Source of the DNA: JBGPML01 sp041486955 | Lineage (GTDB): Bacteria > Patescibacteriota > UBA1384 > 2-12-FULL-50-11 > DASWYB01 | DNA: 6,991 bases | Assembly (NCBI GenBank): GCA_041486955.1 | Contig: JBGPML010000044.1 | Span: 1 to 6,991 of the forward strand | Direction of reading: 5' to 3' | Part shown: positions 6,447 to 6,991 of the stretch, piece by piece | Numbering within the stretch: position 1 is the stretch's first letter | Layout: every line of letters starts with the position of its first letter | Made by a program: the position numbers and the translations under genes | The notes under the pieces: generated by a model | Seen by the model: the letters and a program-made list of their open reading frames with translations, nothing else | Told to the model about the DNA's origin: nothing | The model's database searches: none

Positions 6447-6564
6447 ATCTTTCGTAATTGAGACTATCGCAAGGAAGAGCTGAGTAGTGATGTGAGGTGT
6501 ACTTTAACGTACATTGAACAAGCCACGGAAGCTCTGACGATGCGAGAGCTCAAATCCGAAAGAT
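6447..6564 (+). ncRNA. candidate structured RNA / long rod-like inverted repeat between convergent genes
   Basis: The gap between the M16 stop and the S8 protease stop folds almost end to end into one rod. Helices: 6447-6454/6557-6564 (8 bp), 6458-6462/6549-6553 (5), 6464-6465/6547-6548 (2), 6467-6471/6541-6545 (5), 6476-6481/6530-6535 (6), 6487-6489/6524-6526 (3), 6491-6493/6518-6520 (3), 6496-6502/6509-6515 (7, two G-U), with loop TTTAAC 6503-6508. Tandem G-A/A-G pairs flank the 6-bp helix on both sides (6474-6475/6536-6537 and 6482-6483/6528-6529) and underlie the apical hairpin (6494-6495/6516-6517). The G-U and G-A pairs become A-C and T-C mismatches on the other strand, so the + strand is favoured. 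I recognise no known RNA family. Alternatives are a bidirectional terminator or a small palindromic mobile repeat; no T-run follows the stem. Confidence 0.45.
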
Positions 6565-6565
6565 C

Positions 6566-6991
6566 TTACAGAGTTAATAATGTCCGATCAATATTCAAAA
6601 TACCGTATCCCGATTGATTATCGCGGCCGCTCGGGCCAATATCATCGGCACTTGACTCGAGTTTTTGTTTAATAGTATCGGGTGAGCAGCTATTGCAAAC
6701 ACTTTTAATCAGTGCGGCTGCTCCTGTAACGTGGGGAGTCGCCATAGAAGTACCGGAAAACGTCTTGTACGATTTGTTGGGATAGGTTGAGAGTATTTCA
6801 ACGCCGGGTGCGGATAATGCAATTTGAGGTCCTTGAGATGAAAAACTGGCAATCGTGTCACTTTGATTTGAAGCGGCAACGGTAATCACCTCGGGGTAAG
6901 CTCCAGGATATTGAACTGCTCTGCCATCATTGCCAGCCGCGGCGACTTCAACGATTCCGGCTTGATGCGCCCGAATAATCGCATCATGAAA
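6566..6991 (-). CDS. subtilisin-like S8 serine protease, C-terminal part (5' end outside window)
   Basis: The last 141 residues of a subtilase catalytic domain, open to the right edge. Seen: AAAGNDG (residues 17-23 of the fragment), whose Asn is the family's oxyanion-hole residue; YPGAYPEVITVAAS; FSSQGP; LSAPGVEILSTYP; GTSMATPHVTGAAAL with the nucleophile Ser at fragment residue 82; and SGYGILNID before the stop. The catalytic Asp and His lie beyond the window. The GTG at 6887-6889 is an internal Val, not the start, because homology continues upstream of it. The protein ends right after the catalytic domain with no C-terminal accessory domain. A Cys-x2-Cys pair (SVCNSCSP) could form a disulfide if exported, which is usual for the family, but no signal peptide is visible here. 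The stop TAA 6566-6568 abuts the structured element. Confidence 0.96.
   Translation of the reverse strand, partial: FHDAIIRAHQAGIVEVAAAGNDGRAVQYPGAYPEVITVAASNQSDTIASFSSQGPQIALSAPGVEILSTYPNKSYKTFSGTSMATPHVTGAAALIKSVCNSCSPDTIKQKLESSADDIGPSGRDNQSGYGILNIDRTLLTL

Noticed and set aside
6447..6564. 5S rRNA or SRP RNA, suggested by length, outer stem and short strings such as CACGGAAG and AAGGAAG
   Set aside because: The conserved 5S loop sequence and the SRP GGAA-loop with its AGCAGCC strand are not in the right positions; the fold has a single TTTAAC apex.
6441..6565. Integron attC site
   Set aside because: The size and imperfect inverted repeat fit, but there is no GTTRRRY / RYYYAAC core pair at the ends and no integrase nearby.
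6566..6889. Complete 107-residue protein starting at GTG 6889
   Set aside because: The subtilase homology, including the AAAGND oxyanion block, continues in frame upstream to the window edge, so this is the end of a longer gene.

Overview
The window is bacterial chromosome: dense, standard-code, moderate-GC (by eye) housekeeping DNA. It holds three peptidase genes around a nucleotide excision repair pair. I see no insertion sequence, phage gene, CRISPR array, tRNA or rRNA. The lineage cannot be fixed from the sequence. A reduced UvrC, a probable near-leaderless uvrA and tight packing would suit a streamlined lineage such as a Candidate Phyla Radiation (Saccharibacteria-like) bacterium, but that is a low-confidence inference.

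Layout, left to right: (1) the 3' end of an M17 leucyl aminopeptidase gene (+, cut by the window edge), which meets uvrC tail to tail with both stop codons sharing one TTAA; (2) uvrC (-) and uvrA (-), a two-gene operon read leftwards in which the uvrC start lies inside the end of uvrA; (3) a divergent intergenic region (5030-5147) with a good sigma-70-type promoter for uvrA, a 10-bp-arm inverted repeat, and weaker signals for the rightward gene; (4) an M16 zinc peptidase gene (+); (5) a 125-bp gap between convergent genes, almost entirely filled by a long rod-like inverted repeat that folds best as a + strand RNA; (6) the 3' end of a subtilisin-like S8 serine protease gene (-, cut by the right edge).

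UvrA finds damage, and UvrC makes the incisions once UvrB is loaded; uvrB is not in the window. The UvrC is the most unusual protein here. It keeps both nuclease domains with their catalytic residues, but it has no cysteine at all, so it cannot form the Fe-S cluster of classical UvrC, and it ends before the C-terminal helix-hairpin-helix domain. The three peptidases (M17, M16, S8) are transcribed separately from the repair genes and show no obvious functional link to them.

The best candidate for something undescribed is the 118-nt element at 6447-6564. It forms about 40 base pairs, carries three tandem G-A/A-G motifs beside helices, and may have its own promoter in the end of the M16 gene.
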